From assembly GCF_001942345.1 (NCBI RefSeq), contig NZ_MKKI01000041.1, positions 124,001 to 188,000 on the forward strand: a stretch of 64,000 nucleotides of DNA. Direction: 5' to 3'. Shown piece by piece: positions 62,688-64,000 of the stretch; the stretch's first letter is position 1, and every line of letters starts with the position of its first letter. The notes beneath the pieces were generated by a model. The model was not told the origin of the DNA, ran no database searches, and was given only the letters and a program-made list of their open reading frames with translations. A program made the position numbers and the translations under genes. Source of the stretch: Corynebacterium sp. CNJ-954 (GTDB taxonomy: Bacteria; Actinomycetota; Actinomycetes; Mycobacteriales; Mycobacteriaceae).

Positions 62688-64000
62688 CGGATACTCTCCT
62701 CGTCATTGTTGATGGTGCTTCCAGTACGCGTGCCTGCTCCCCGTCCGGCCAGGATCTTCACCCCGATCACGGCGAGCACCACGATCGCGAGCCCGGTCAG
62801 TGTGACTGTCCACTGTGGAAGGAAGACGAGGAAACCACCGACCGCCAACAGGATCCTGACCGGCACCGCCAGCTGTGTCTCCACGAACTGGAGGTATCCG
62901 GAGAATGCCGCGGACAGGGCGAACACCGCGACAACGGATGCCAGTGCGGCGACGACGATCTCCGTCACGGTGCCCTGGGCGACGATCGCCGGGTTCAGGA
63001 CGAACCCGAAAGGAACCACGTACTTCACGGCGCCGAATTTCATGGCGTGGAAGCAGGTACCCATCGGGGACGCCTTCGAGATACTCGCGGCCGCGAAGGC
63101 AGCGAGACCGACCGGCGGGGTGATGTAGGAGACCGACGCCCAGTAGATGATGAACAGGTGTGCGGCGATCGGCTCCACGCCGAGAGCAGTGACCGCCGGC
63201 GCCATGACGATAGCCAGGAAGACGTAGGCCGCCGAGATGGTCAGCCCCATACCCAGGATGAAGCAGGCCAGTGCGCCGGCAATGAGAATCAGGATCAGGT
63301 TCTCCCCCACCAGCACAATGAGGTCGCGGGAGAGGGACAGGGCGACACCGGTCGCGGACAGACCGCCGAGGATCAGGCCGACTCCGGCGATGATGCCGAT
63401 GATCTGCCCCAGGGACTTCCCGGCGGCGAGAATCATGTCGACGATCTGCCTCGGCCCGAACGGGATGGAGGGGCGCACAATCGCGATACCGATCAGCAAC
63501 GCCGTGATCCAGTACGGGACCTGCGCCTCCGACGGTGTCAGCACGAGCATCAGGGTCAGCAGCACAATGGCGGTGATGTAGGGCCACCCCTCGACCAACG
63601 CCTGCCGGAAGCGCGGAAGCTGGTCTTTCGGCGTACCGGTGAGGTTCCGCCGCGCAGCGTACCCGTCCACCTGCAGGAAGATCCCCAGGAAGTAGAGGAA
63701 CGCCGGGAGCGCCGCAGCGATGAGGACCTCGGTGTAGGGGACCCCGATGAACGAGACCATCAGGAAGGCGGCCGTACCCATGACAGGCGGAGTGATCGAA
63801 CCGCCGGAGGATGCCGTCGCCTCCACCGCTCCCGCGGTCTTCGGGCTGAATCCGGACTTGATCATCGCGGGAATCGTCATCGGCCCCGTGGTCAGGACGT
63901 TGGACACCGCCGACCCTGACATCATGCCCATCGCCGCGGAACTGCCGACAGAAACTTTCGCGGAGCCGCCCCGGTACTTGCCGAAGATCGACATGGCGAG
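62684..64000 (-). CDS. TRAP transporter large permease, TAXI-associated fused type (partial, runs off the window)
   Basis: About 438 residues of the C-terminal part are visible, and the frame stays open to the window edge at 64000. The start of the visible part (SSAAMGMMSGSAVSNVLTTG, then TASSGGSITPPVMGTAAFLM) is the conserved core of TRAP DctM proteins. A second symmetric half includes ACFILGMGLTISAAYVFLAIVMAP and YITPPVGLAAFAAASISK. About ten membrane helices are visible. These permeases import carboxylic acids with a separate binding protein, not in this window. Overlap with the hydratase suggests the imported acid feeds the acyl-CoA pathway. Confidence 0.9.
   Translation of the reverse strand, partial: LAMSIFGKYRGGSAKVSVGSSAAMGMMSGSAVSNVLTTGPMTIPAMIKSGFSPKTAGAVEATASSGGSITPPVMGTAAFLMVSFIGVPYTEVLIAAALPAFLYFLGIFLQVDGYAARRNLTGTPKDQLPRFRQALVEGWPYITAIVLLTLMLVLTPSEAQVPYWITALLIGIAIVRPSIPFGPRQIVDMILAAGKSLGQIIGIIAGVGLILGGLSATGVALSLSRDLIVLVGENLILILIAGALACFILGMGLTISAAYVFLAIVMAPAVTALGVEPIAAHLFIIYWASVSYITPPVGLAAFAAASISKASPMGTCFHAMKFGAVKYVVPFGFVLNPAIVAQGTVTEIVVAALASVVAVFALSAAFSGYLQFVETQLAVPVRILLAVGGFLVFLPQWTVTLTGLAIVVLAVIGVKILAGRGAGTRTGSTINNDEESIR

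Overview
The window comes from a GC-rich actinobacterium, most likely Corynebacterium or a close relative. Supporting signs are the many GTG starts, the short ATGA/GTGA gene overlaps, a McbR-type TAGAC-N6-GTCTA-like box, DasR/NagR-type TTGGTCTAGTCCAA boxes, a gabTD pair beside a PucR-type regulator, and a putrescine oxidase very like the Rhodococcus enzyme. The window holds no rRNA, tRNA, CRISPR array or intact insertion sequence. It is almost entirely catabolic and nutrient-scavenging genes.

Layout. (1) 1-6188 is a sulfur-scavenging block: a Dpp/Opp-type ABC transporter (two permeases, fused double ATPase) runs directly into a formylglycine-type sulfatase and then a TauD-like dioxygenase preceded by a McbR-like box. 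(2) 6198-11489 is a phosphonate block: a PhnX-like hydrolase and GntR regulator on the minus strand, divergent from a frameshifted FAD oxidoreductase and PhnD-PhnC-PhnE. (3) 11509-12276 is an aquaporin. (4) 12519-28803 is a large catabolic cluster. A roughly 14-kb minus-strand operon encodes an aldehyde dehydrogenase, an extradiol-type dioxygenase, a hydrolase, a cupin, two SDRs, a ThDP enzyme, a Rieske oxygenase with its reductase, a FAD monooxygenase and an SsuABC/TauABC-type transporter. Next to it lie a flavin reductase, a MarR regulator and a RidA protein. The cluster is bracketed by two 67-bp direct repeats (64/67 identical). (5) 29039-46235 is a GABA, putrescine and agmatine block: gabD, gabT, a PucR regulator, a higA remnant, TetR, putrescine oxidase, a USP-APC permease fusion, agmatine deiminase, an amidase, an NCS1 permease, an amidohydrolase and an aldehyde dehydrogenase. 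Together they can be read as agmatine to putrescine to GABA to succinate. (6) 46279-51716 is an IclR-linked peptide block: PLP enzyme, peptidase E, DUF1177 protein and OPT transporter. (7) 51743-54491 holds a secreted hydrolase, and an SDR divergent from TetR with a doubled operator. (8) 54505-57141 is an amino-sugar block with a NagR-like regulator, a nagE::nagB deletion chimera and nagA. (9) 57122-64000 is an acyl-CoA block: acyl-CoA dehydrogenase, thioesterase, family III CoA-transferase, LysR, 3-hydroxyacyl-CoA dehydrogenase, enoyl-CoA hydratase and a TRAP permease running off the window.

Two features cut across the window. Six otherwise well-conserved genes each carry one frameshift. Five are best explained by one missing base, mostly in short homopolymers, and the sixth sits beside a run of three G/C. 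This looks more like sequencing error than real decay. The nagE::nagB chimera is in frame, and looks like either a genuine deletion or an assembly collapse.
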